From contig NC_090013.1 of NCBI RefSeq assembly GCF_036417845.1, positions 1,121,001-1,185,000 of the forward strand: a DNA stretch of 64,000 nucleotides, in the 5' to 3' direction. The stretch comes from Apteryx mantelli. Its lineage: Eukaryota; Chordata; Aves; Apterygiformes; Apterygidae. The translations under genes were made by a program, and so were the position numbers. Positions 22,601-30,400 of the stretch are shown piece after piece. The notes beneath the pieces are model-generated. The model searched no databases. It was not told the origin of the DNA and was given only the letters and a program-made list of their open reading frames with translations. Each line of letters opens with the position of its first letter. Positions within the stretch are counted from its first letter, which is position 1.

Positions 22601-23019
22601 CACCCAGTGATGGTGGGGTCTGCACCATGCATCCAACTCCGGGCACCCGGTGACGATGACACCAGGACTGCAAGCTGCAGGTTGGGATCTTGGTAGATCT
22701 TGGTCTGCTCTAGGTTAACATCTGCCGAGGGCGCCCGCAAGAAGGACCTGGAGAGGCTGAAGGCCAGCGAGGAGAAGGGCAGAGCGCTGGTAAGAGCCGG
22801 GAGGCGGGGAGGTGTCTCGCCCCGGGCACGGGCAGAGCCGGGCGAGGGGCTGACGCGGTGGCTTCGCAGGAGAGCCGGCTGTCAGCGCTGGAGCGGGAGC
22901 ACGGGGAGCTGCGCGGCGCCATCGCCCAGCTCCTGGGCCACCCCGGCAGGACGGCGCGCCGGGCGCTGGCGCTGAGCCGGGACGAGAACGGCGACGATGC
23001 CCAGGCCACCAGCGTGTGA
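10605..23019 (+). CDS. RASAL3: RAS protein activator like-3 (RasGAP)
   Basis: Ras GTPase-activating protein of the SynGAP/RASAL family, known in T and myeloid cells. Eighteen coding exons join in phase: 10605-11022, 11909-12033, 12125-12209, 14175-14254, 14374-14462, 14568-14700, 14956-15054, 16475-17029, 17750-17894, 18238-18382, 19000-19236, 19953-20154, 20306-20409, 21082-21391, 21471-21596, 21679-21878, 22714-22789 and 22870-23019. This gives 1092 aa (human about 1011). Order: disordered N-terminus with TYKW and [14 protein letters not shown]-like module, C2, RasGAP with arginine finger R551 ([17 protein letters not shown]) and FLRFLCPA (660-667), Ser/Pro-rich tail with QRTQSVPA and [14 protein letters not shown], then a coiled coil. 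An in-frame ATG at 10575 precedes the chosen start, but 10605 follows a good acceptor-like tract and fits the human N-terminal length. Confidence 0.93.
11023..11375. repeat. GATGGTGATGG-type minisatellite, RASAL3 intron 1
   Basis: Copies of 'gggtgatggtgatgggttgg' alternating with 'ggtgggtgatgatgaag', in a higher-order unit of roughly 65-70 bp. It begins about 40 bp after the GTACGG donor. Confidence 0.85.
11380..11840. repeat. 92-bp minisatellite, RASAL3 intron 1
   Basis: About five copies with a strict 92-bp period. The 'agcatcgc...ctgatgg' landmark falls at 11408, 11500, 11592, 11684 and 11776. Each copy includes 'caccattgctccaaccatgg'. It is unrelated to the preceding array in the same intron. 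Confidence 0.88.
12390..13560. repeat. CATG-rich minisatellite, RASAL3 intron 3
   Basis: About 1.2 kb of 'caccatgccatgtcccatgc', 'ctccaccatgctttgcacc' and 'tgcaccatggcatgtccc' words. CATG recurs roughly every 8-12 bp, with a larger period of about 250-300 bp. Because CATG is its own reverse complement, both strands show Met/His-rich reading frames of several hundred codons. Confidence 0.92.
13700..13839 (+). promoter_or_regulatory. candidate internal RASAL3 promoter
   Basis: CpG-rich unique sequence immediately after the CATG array. It contains 'gggcgataagcg' (GATA-type WGATAR, 13767-13778) and two ETS-like 'cttcctcc' words (13736 and 13786). It sits just upstream of the candidate alternative first exon at 13840. 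GATA and ETS sites would fit haematopoietic expression, but this is inference from motif content only. Confidence 0.35.
13840..13879 (+). CDS. RASAL3: candidate alternative RASAL3 first exon
   Basis: The ATG at 13840 lies in a good context (CAGCCATGG) and encodes [13 protein letters not shown] plus one base. A near-perfect donor G|GTGAGT follows at 13880. The exon ends in phase 1, exactly what the next RASAL3 exon (14175, first bases AG) needs, and reads on as ...[14 protein letters not shown] product starting here would lack the first 209 residues of the long form but keep the PH core, C2 and RasGAP domains. It could instead be a chance ATG plus donor. Confidence 0.45.
15230..16440. repeat. 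C/T-rich minisatellite, late copies with 105-bp period (RASAL3 intron 7)
   Basis: Polypyrimidine-rich repeats of 'cccctcctgtccctccatc'. From about 15700 they settle into a 105-bp higher-order unit containing 'tccgtccccttgcagatttgg' and 'ccatccccctgcagatgcg'. About a dozen YTGCAG words are each preceded by a strong polypyrimidine tract, so they mimic 3' splice sites. The true acceptor is CCCCAG at 16474. Confidence 0.93.
16475..16860 (+). other. RASAL3: RASAL3 C2 domain (5' part of exon 8)
   Basis: Begins [20 protein letters not shown] and continues through [26 protein letters not shown] and [18 protein letters not shown], covering residues about 344-470. The beta-strand pattern and the W(Y/F)PL ending match RASAL/SynGAP C2 domains. 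The usual calcium-binding aspartates are not evident, as in other members of the family. Confidence 0.85.
17040..17410. repeat. ~90-bp minisatellite, RASAL3 intron 8
   Basis: About four copies of a unit joining 'gagttggacatttcccgagg', 'tggcatggacatggtgagtt' and 'gggatgggcattgctcaagg'. It starts within about 15 bp of the exon 8 donor at 17030. Confidence 0.88.
17411..17749 (+). other. remainder of RASAL3 intron 8
   Basis: G-rich intronic sequence with a short 'gggatgggat' tract at 17555-17575, ending in the GCCCCACAG acceptor at 17749. Nothing else is seen. Confidence 0.5.
17895..18237 (+). other. RASAL3 intron 9
   Basis: Contains a degenerate ~20-bp repeat 'ggtgttatggggtgcagga' up to about 18140, then unique sequence to the CGCCCAG acceptor. 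Confidence 0.55.
18395..18930. repeat. GGGATGGGCAC-type minisatellite, RASAL3 intron 10
   Basis: Variable short units such as 'gggatgggcaccagcactg' and 'ggcttggggacaggcac'. It begins about 15 bp after the exon 10 donor at 18383. Confidence 0.85.
19310..19930. repeat. two minisatellites in RASAL3 intron 11
   Basis: From 19315 to 19650, about 13 copies of a roughly 26-bp unit 'atggggcagcagggatgtcc' plus 'cctaca'. From 19735 to 19930, about four copies of a ~46-bp unit containing 'ggcccaaggacatggcagtg'. The acceptor of exon 12 follows at 19952. Confidence 0.85.
20480..21040. repeat. ~55-bp minisatellite, about 10 copies (RASAL3 intron 13)
   Basis: The unit combines 'ttcaggggatggttctggtc', 'ctggctggatttggggtga' and 'ctctggtcctaggtgg'. 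Each copy carries two repeats of 'ctggtcc'. It ends about 40 bp before the exon 14 acceptor. Confidence 0.92.
21679..23019 (+). other. RASAL3: RASAL3 C-terminal coiled coil (exons 16-18)
   Basis: Encodes [20 protein letters not shown], then a Gln/His/Glu-rich heptad region including [37 protein letters not shown] and [22 protein letters not shown] (about residues 952-1065). A short polar tail ends at TGA 23017-23019. This is equivalent to the leucine-zipper-like C-terminus of mammalian RASAL3 and DAB2IP relatives. Confidence 0.85.
21940..22660. repeat. 43-bp minisatellite, about 17 copies (RASAL3 intron 16)
   Basis: The unit combines 'gcaccatgcacccaactctg' and 'ggcacccagcgatggtgggg' plus 'tct'. 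It shows runs of shared variants (GGTTACGATG, CAAATCTGGG), indicating recent duplication of multi-copy blocks, for example between 22340-22440 and 22455-22560. Confidence 0.95.
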
Positions 23020-23205
23020 CACGGTCCCGGCGCTGGAGCCGGCACGGCTCCACTCCCTTCATCCCCCTCGGTCCCCACCGCGTCCCCATTGCCCGTCGGT
23101 GGCCTGGCACCCGCTGTCACCTTCGCCAGCACCCGGAGCTGCCTCTTCCTGGGCCTTTCCAAGGGCTCTTTAACCCCCATCTCATGGGATCTCCTGTCCC
23201 CAGGC

Positions 23206-23211
23206 AATAAA
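23206..23211 (+). terminator. AATAAA polyadenylation signal of RASAL3
   Basis: A canonical AATAAA lies 187 bp after the stop codon, followed by a GTGTCGGTGTTG GU-rich element typical of cleavage sites. Confidence 0.85.
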
Positions 23212-23219
23212 GTGTCGGT

Positions 23220-23689
23220 GTTGCTGCAATAAGGTGCTGGTTGTGTCCTGCCACCGCTGCAGGCCCCTTGTCCCCAAGCCCATCGTGTCCCATGTAAACA
23301 CTTCTGGGGCCACCGGGCAAGAGCTGAGGACATTCATTGAGCTGGTGGCTTTTGTGCCTGGTCGGCAAAAGTCAGAGACCGCTGAAAAATCCCACCGCTA
23401 AGCCCTCAAACGGAGTCACCGAGGGGATAAGCGGAGCCAGAGTCACCCGGTGAGGGCAGGGGACCGTCACCCCTCGGCTCCCTGGCGTCCTGCACTGCCC
23501 CAGAGCAGCGAGTGGCACCGTGCAGGGGTGACCGAGACCTGCAGGCTCTCCTGGGCTGCAGGGACCCTGGAGGGGTGGTCGAGTCCCCCCTGCTCTGAGG
23601 GAGAGAAACGCCAAAGCCGGGGCACAAGCGGCAGGGCCAGGGGGACCTGGAGAACCGGAAAGGGACAGAGGTGGCAGGGCCATGAGGAC
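23220..23689. other. RASAL3-WIZ intergenic, unique part
   Basis: Moderately GC-rich unique sequence after the RASAL3 cleavage site. No gene, exon or recognisable element is seen. Confidence 0.45.
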
Positions 23690-24450
23690 CTGGGGGTGGC
23701 AGAGACCTGGGGAAGGGACGGGGATGCCTTAGCTGTGGGGACCCCGGGCAAAGGCCACGGGGACGCCAGGGCAGGGAGAGGGATGGCAGGGTCATGGGGA
23801 CCCAGCACAGGGCCATGGGGCAGGACCAGGGCAGGGTCATGGGGACCTGGGGCAGGATCGGGGATGCCTTGGCCATGGGGACCTCAGGCAGGGTTATGGG
23901 GACCCAGAGCAGGACCATGGGGCAGGACCAGGGCAGGACCATGGAGATACAAGGCAGGACCATGGGGCAAGACCAGGGCAGGACCATGGGACAGGATGAG
24001 AGAAGAGTCATGGGGACCCCAGAGCAAAGCTAGGGATGGCAGGGCCATGGGGACTTGGGGAAGGGCCATAGGGACCCAGAGCAGGACCATGGGGCAGGAC
24101 CATGGAGATACAAGGCAGGACCATGGGGCAGGACCGGGACAGGACCAAGGCAGGACCATGGGGACCCCAGAGCAGGACCATGGGGCAGGACCAGGACAGG
24201 ACCATGGGGACCCCAGAGCAGGACCATGGGGCAGGACCAGGACAGGACCATGGAGACCCTGGAGCAGGACCATGGGGCAGGACCAAGGCAGGACCATGGA
24301 GACCCTGGAGCAGGACCATGGGGCAGGACCAGGGCAGGACCATGGAGATACAAGGCAGGACCATGGGGCAGGACCAGGACAGGACCACGGAGATACAAGG
24401 CAGGACCATAGGGCAGGGCCTTGGGGACCCTGGAGCAGGGTCGGGGATGG
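23690..24450. repeat. minisatellite of GGACCATGGGGCAGGACC units
   Basis: Variable-length units built from 'ggaccatggggcaggacca', 'gggcagg' and 'ccatggggaccccagagca'. Copies are sparse before 23880 and dense from 23900 to 24420. It abuts the WIZ CpG island. Confidence 0.9.
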
Positions 24451-24539
24451 CAGGGCCACGGGGACCCCACGGCAGGGTCGCGTGGCCCCGGGGCCACCCC
24501 ACCGCCGGGCCGGGGATGGGGACCTTCCCCCTCAGCCGC

Positions 24540-25100
24540 CCCTAAGATGGCGGCAGCCAGGCGCCGTCGCGCCGCGATGACGTAAGGGGCCGCGCCGCCC
24601 TCGCGCTCCCCCTCCCGTCTGGAAGGTCGCCCGGCACCGCTGCGCCCCCCCTCCCCCTCCCCCCCGCGCCGCGCCGCGCCGCTACAGCCCGGCCGCGCCA
24701 CTCCCAACATGGCGGCGCGCGTCGGGCCGCGACGTCATCGGCGGCGCGCCGCGCGGGGCGAGGCGGCGGCGCAGGGCGGGCGCGGCGGCCCCTCCGCCGG
24801 GGCGGGCGCGCGGGGAGGGGCGGGGTGGAGGGAGGGAGGGAAGGAGGGAGGCGGCGGCGGCGGCGGGAGAGGGGAGGGGGGGGAACATGGCGGCGGGGGC
24901 GCGCGGCGGCCGCTTGCCGCCTCCAAGATGTCGGCGGCGGCCTCGTCGCGCGGCGCGTGACGTAGTCAGGCCCCGCCGCGGGGAGGGGGGCGGGGGAGCG
25001 GCCGGAGCGGCGCAGGCGGCGGCGGCGGCGGCAGCAGCGGCGGCAGCGGCGGCGGCGGCGGCAGCGGCGGGACTGGCCGGGCCCCCGGGGGGGGATTTAA
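24540..25100 (+). promoter_or_regulatory. WIZ: CpG-island promoter of WIZ with YY1-type and CRE-type sites
   Basis: Extreme CpG density and no repeats. YY1-type sites (AAxATGGCGGC) lie at 24544-24554, 24706-24716 and 24884-24894, with a variant AAGATGTCGGC at 24925-24935. CRE/ATF-type sites lie at 24578-24585 (TGACGTAA), 24731-24737 (GACGTCA) and 24958-24965 (TGACGTAG). A TATA-like ATTTAAAG is at 25095. This housekeeping-type promoter is placed directly before the WIZ leader exon. Confidence 0.8.
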
Positions 25101-25236
25101 AGGGACCATGTCCCCGGCGCGGCGGCCGTTGCGGAGGCCGGAGCCGGGCCGGAGGCGGCGGCGGCTGCGGCGGCGCCGCTGCTGTTGCTGCTGCTGCTGA
25201 GGAGCCCGGCGGGCCCGGCCCCGGGGGACCGGCGGG
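24966..25236 (+). other. WIZ: WIZ noncoding first exon (5' end approximate)
   Basis: Ends at a strong donor GGCGGG|GTGAGTGG (25237). It contains an interrupted GGC/GCA tract (25016-25075) and a GCTGCTGTTGCTGCTGCTG stretch just before 25200. An ATG at 25108 opens a 30-codon frame closed by TGA at 25198-25200 (Arg-rich, then six Cys), so the exon does not start the WIZ protein. The 5' boundary is my estimate, because the transcription start cannot be read from sequence. Confidence 0.55.
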
Positions 25237-25409
25237 GTGAGTGGCCGCGGGGAACCGACCCGGCCCGGCCCGGTGGGGAGACAAAGCGGAACCGCCGCCG
25301 GTGGGGGGGGGACCCGCGCCCGGCCCGGCCCTGCCCGGCCCGGCCCTGCCCGGCCCGGCGGGAGGCGGCGCGGAGCCCCCGGCAACGGCCCCGTCCGGGG
25401 TGCTGAAAC

Positions 25410-27470
25410 GTGGGGGTGCGGGGGCCCAGGTGTCCGGGGGGGGCCCAGGTGTCCGGGAGGGCCCAGGTGTCCGGGTGGCGCAGGGACCCAGGCGTCCGGG
25501 GCGGGGGGGGGGTGGGGGCAGGCGGGAGCTGTGGCGGGACGGGGACCCAGGCGTCCTGGGGCAGCACCCGGCTGTGTGTATGGGGGAGGGGGCAGTGTTG
25601 CGGTGGGGGCCCAGGCGTCCGGGTGTGTGTTGGGGGGGGGGGAAGTGCTCGAGTGGGGGCCCAGGCGTCCGGGTGGGCACCGGGGTGGGTTTCCACACGT
25701 GAGGACCCAGGTGTCCGGGCTGTAGCGAGCCGGGGGCTGCGTCAGGCTGGGAGCCGAGCACCCAGGACGGGGAGCAGCTGGCCCATGCGTGGAGCTGGGG
25801 GCCCAGGCGTCCGGGCTGGAAGGAGCCGGGACGGCCGCGGGGTGAGCAGGGGCCCAGGCGTCCGGGCTGGAAAGAGCCGGGACGGCCGTGGGGTGAGCAG
25901 GGGCCCAGGCGTCCGGGCTGGAAGGAGCCGGGACGGCCGCGGGGTGAGCAGGGGCCCAGGCGTCCGGGCTGGAAAGAGCCGGGACGGCCGTGGGGTGAGC
26001 AGGGGCCCAGGCGTCCGGGCTGGAAGGAGCCGGGACGGCCGCGGGGTGAGCAGGGGCCCAGGCGTCCGGGCTGGAAGGAGCTGGCATGGCCGCGGGGTGA
26101 GCAGGGGCCCAGGCGTCCGGGGCGAGCAGGGGCCCAGGTGTCCGGGCTGGAAGGAGCCGGGACGGCGTCCGGGGTGAGCAGGGGCCCAGGCGTCCGGGCT
26201 GGAAGGAGCCGGCACAGCCGTGGGGTGAGCAGGGGCCCAGGCGTCCGGGCTGGAAGGAGCCGGGACGGCTCCGGGGTGAGCAGGGGCCCAGGCGTCCGGG
26301 CTGGAAGGAGCCAGGACGGCGTCCGGGGTGAGCAGGGGCCCAGGCGTCCGGGCTGGAAGGAGCCAGGACGGCGTCCGGGGTGAGCAGGGGCCCAGGCGTC
26401 CGGGCTGGAAGGAGCCGGGACGGCCGTGGGGTGAGCAGGGGCCCAGGCGTCCGGGCTGGAAGGAGCCGGCACAGCCGTGGGGTGAGCAGGGGCCCAGGCG
26501 TCCGGGCTGGAAGGAGCCGGGACGGCCGCGGGGTGAGCAGGGGCCCAGGCGTCCGGGCTGGAAGGAGCCAGGACGGCGTCCGGGGTGAGCAGGGGCCCAG
26601 GCGTCCGGGCTGGAAGGAGCCAGGACGGCGTCCGGGGTGAGCAGGGGCCCAGGCGTCCGGGCTGGAAGGAGCCGGGACGGCCGCGGGGTGAGCAGGGGCC
26701 CAGGCGTCCGGGCTGGAAGGAGCCGGGACGGCCGCGGGGTGAGCAGGGGCCCAGGCGTCCGGGCTGGAAGGAGCTGGCATGGCCGCGGGGTGAGCAGGGG
26801 CCCAGGCGTCCGGGGCGAGCAGGGGCCCAGGTGTCCGGGCTGGAAGGAGCCGGGACGGCGTCCGGGGTGAGCAGGGGCCCAGGCGTCCGGGCTGGAAGGA
26901 GCCGGCACAGCCGTGGGGTGAGCAGGGGCCCAGGCGTCCGGGCTGGAAGGAGCCGGGACGGCTCCGGGGTGAGCAGGGGCCCAGGCGTCCGGGCTGGAAG
27001 GAGCCGGGACGGCGTCCGGGGTGAGCAGGGGCCCAGGCGTCCGGGCTGGAAGGAGCCGGCACAGCCGTGGGGTGAGCAGGGGCCCAGGCGTCCGGGCTGG
27101 AAGGAGCCGGGACGGCGTCCGGGGTGAGCAGGGGCCCAGGCGTCCGGGCTGGAAGGAGCCGGCACAGCCGTGGGGTGAGCAGGGGCCCAGGCGTCCGGGC
27201 TGGAAGGAGCCGGGACGGCTCCGGGGTGAGCAGGGGCCCAGGCGTCCGGGCTGGAAGGAGCCAGGACGGCGTCCGGGGTGAGCAGGGGCCCAGGCGTCCG
27301 GGCTGGAAGGAGCCGGGACGGCCGTGGGGTGAGCAGGGGCCCAGGCGTCCGGGCTGGAAGGAGCCGGCACAGCCGTGGGGTGAGCAGGGGCCCAGGCGTC
27401 CGGGCTGGAAGGAGCCGGCACAGCCGTGGGGTGAGCAGGGGCCCAGGCGTCCGGGCTGGAAGGAGCCAGC
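25410..27470. repeat. 51/52-bp minisatellite, about 33 copies, with a diverged leader (WIZ intron 1)
   Basis: Single scattered copies of 'cccaggcgtccgggtggg' from 25410 to 25740 lead into a dense array from 25795. The unit combines 'gggcccaggcgtccgggctg', 'gaaggagccgggacggccgc' and 'ggggtgagcag' (51 bp; the GGCGTCCGGGG variant is 52). A block of variants around 26071 recurs at about 26764, a 693-bp offset, showing segmental duplication within the array. Confidence 0.95.
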
Positions 27471-27479
27471 CCCCTCCCG

Positions 27480-30400
27480 GACCCGCGCTAACGCTTCCCC
27501 TCGGCATTTCTCTCCACTGCTCCAGCTCTGGCGCCGTTCCCACTGTTCCGAGTCGCAGCGACTTTTCCAGCTCCGGCGTCTTTCCCAGCCGCTCTGGTTC
27601 GTCTTGCCCGTGAGCGTGACGAGTTGCCGGGTCTCTGCGCGCTTCCGTGCCCGTGCCGGGGGGGAGCTGGCGGCAGAGCCGGAGGTTTTGGCGGCAGGTA
27701 GGGATGATCCGTTGGCGCGTGAGGCTGTGCTGGGCTTTGGAGCCGGGCGCTTTTCCTCTTCCCGAGCTTCTCCGTGATGGAGAAGGGAGGGGGGGGAAAA
27801 GCGGGTCGGAGCCTCCGTCGTCACCCGGCAGGTTGCCGGAACAACTGCGCCCGGATTGCCGCGCGGGATACCGAGGCGCTGGCGTCTCCGCTGCTCTCTT
27901 GGAGCGGCCGTTCCGGCTGCTCCGAGCCCAGCTCGAGGTCGGCCGCATCCCTGTATTTAACGGAAGCGGCTCCAGAAAGGGCCTGGGGACACCGGATTGG
28001 GCTCGTGCCGGTGTGTGTTGTGGCGTGACGGTGTTGGAGGACCTCGCTCTGGGTGTAGCTCCCTACCCTCGCTTTTCCCGCCGGACCGGCCCTTCCCATC
28101 CCGCTCATCCCGCTGCCGCTCTCCGGAGGAGAAACCCCCCCCCCAGCCGCCATCGCCGTCTGCAGCGAATCCATCGGCGTGCAGCACCCTGGAGCTGAAT
28201 TCCCAAGGGATCCCGGCAAAGCCTGGATAATCCGAACACCGACGGAGCCCCACGGAGCCGAACACTCGGCGCCGGATTCGCCTCGCCGCCATGGATTCAG
28301 AAGCGAAGCACCAGCTTCCTGGCGGATCGTTCCAGCTCTATGCGGAGAGGAAGGAAAAAAAAGCCCCTTTTCCGCTCAATGTTCCCGTTAACGTGGCTTT
28401 GGAGGAAGTTTCCCGCTGTTCGGGCGCTTGCTTGGGACGCGGATGGGAATCTTGCGGGATCCCAGCTCGGCCCACTTGCGGAGCAGCTCCGCCGCCACGG
28501 GAGCTCCGCCGGATTCCTCCCGGATCCGATTCCGGCACGACGGCTCCCCTTTGCGATCATCGCCGACGGAGAGCGGATTTTTCCTTCTTCGGCACGTGAA
28601 GCCGCGCCGAGCCCGGAAAAAACAGAGCGAGATCCGGCACTGTCCTCCCGCTTCCCTTTTTCCCCTGCATCCCTCCTTGACGGAGAGGGGGGGGAAAAAA
28701 AAAGGGAAAAACGGACCCACGCGCCGAGCCAACATGTTGCGAAGCTTTTCCCGGCTCCGATGTGGCTTTTCCCAGCTCGGAAACGACCCCAGCCGAGAAG
28801 CGGGAGCACGTGTGGCTTTTCCATCCTTCGGGAATCCCCCCCCCCCTTTTCTTTTCACCCGGAGCAAGAGGCTATAAACGACTCCGGGAGACGCCGGCGC
28901 TTTTGCGAGCTGGAGTTTTCCGGCTCCCGGCACCGATCCCCCTTTCCCTGGCTTTCCAGGGAAGGAAGCAATTGTCCCCACTTAACCGTTTTTGCATTTA
29001 AATCGTCCCGAATCCCGCTCCGCCTTCCCATGGCTCTGGGGCGATGGGCTGGGGGAAGGGTGGCCGCACTCCGGCTCCTCCGCTTGACATGAGCGGCTGC
29101 TCCTCGGCTCGGCGCGCCGGTAAGGCACGGCTTTTCCCTCGGCTTTTCCCGTGGGAAAACACTTTTTTTTTTTCCCCCCCTTTTCCTTTTCCCTCTCCGA
29201 CGGCTGTTTTTTAAGGCAGGAGCAGCAGCTCCGCGCCCGTGGGGTTTTTTTCCGCCGCGGAGGAGGAGCGCGGTGGGATGCGGAGGAAGGGGGAGGCCCG
29301 CGGCATCCCGGTTTCTTTATTTTTTTGGGGAAAAGCCACCCAAAAAAGCGGGTGTTGGTAAAGGAAGGAGTCGGGATGGTCGGGAAGCTCCCGGTTGGAG
29401 CCGGGGGGGGAACGTCCTCGCCGTCCGGCGGAGCGCGAGGCTGAAGGAGCCTTTTCCCCTGCGGGCCGTTTCTCCCCAAAATCCCATTTTTTGGGGGGAA
29501 TCCGCTGGGAAAAGGGGGGGGGAACATGGCGACCCCCCCGGCATCGATGCCTCCGGATGATCCGGCTTTGCCGGAGTCAGTTGTCGCCCGAATGGGGAAG
29601 CATGGGGGGGTGGGAAAAGGGATCCGGCAGCTCCCGCACGCGGAGACGCCGGGGGGGGTTGGACTCGTTCGGCCCCAAATCTGCTCGAATTAAGCCTGTT
29701 CCGCCCCAAAAAAGCGACGCGGTTTCGGAGCATCGTGTCCCACTCGGTTAGCGCCGGGATGCCGCAGGAAGGGCTCGTCGCTCCCGGCTTTTTTCTGCCC
29801 CCCCCCTCTGGCACGCTGGGCATCACTGGATTATCCCAATCCGGTGCAAAATGTGGTTATTTCTGTTTATTTAATTGTATGTTTTTAATCGCAGCCCCCA
29901 GGGCTTCCCCCTGCGCCGAAACCTCGGCATGCCGATGGGAAGGAAGGCCGGGATCTCTGCCGGCTGCGCCAGGCTACTGCCCGGTTTCCCAAAAGCCGGG
30001 ATTAGAAAGGGAAAAAGCTGGCAAAGCTTTGGGAAAAGCCTTTTTTTCCCGCTTGGCTAAACGAGGGTCCCGTCGCCGCCGGTCTTAACGTTCCTCCTCC
30101 GTCGGAGCTGAGCCGGAGCGGACGCGGGTTTTTTTTTTTGGGAGGCTCCGGAGTCGGTGGCGGAGTCGGAGCCGGGCTTTTCCCGGCCTCCGGCTGGCGG
30201 TGGAGCAGCTGGTCCGTGGGATGCGCTAGCGACAGCAGCCCCGCCGGGCTCGCTCCGACGCCGGTTGGGAGCCGCCGGCAAAGAGGCGCCGGGCGGCTTT
30301 GGGAGCCTTTGGAGCCGTTCCGTGGCCGCCCGGATGAAACTGAAGCCTCCTCTTGGAATAAGAGGTGGGATTTTATTTGAATTTTGGCTTTTCCTGCTCC

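Noticed and set aside
839-27470. CRISPR-like appearance of regularly spaced repeats
   Set aside because: The repeats are contiguous tandem minisatellites without unique spacers, in a vertebrate genome.
24682-27948. 1088-codon minus-strand open frame (and a 952-codon one in another frame)
   Set aside because: It is produced by the 51/52-bp minisatellite, whose unit lacks stops, plus the CpG island. The translation is a monotonous Pro/Ala/Ser repeat with no start context, domain or splice structure.
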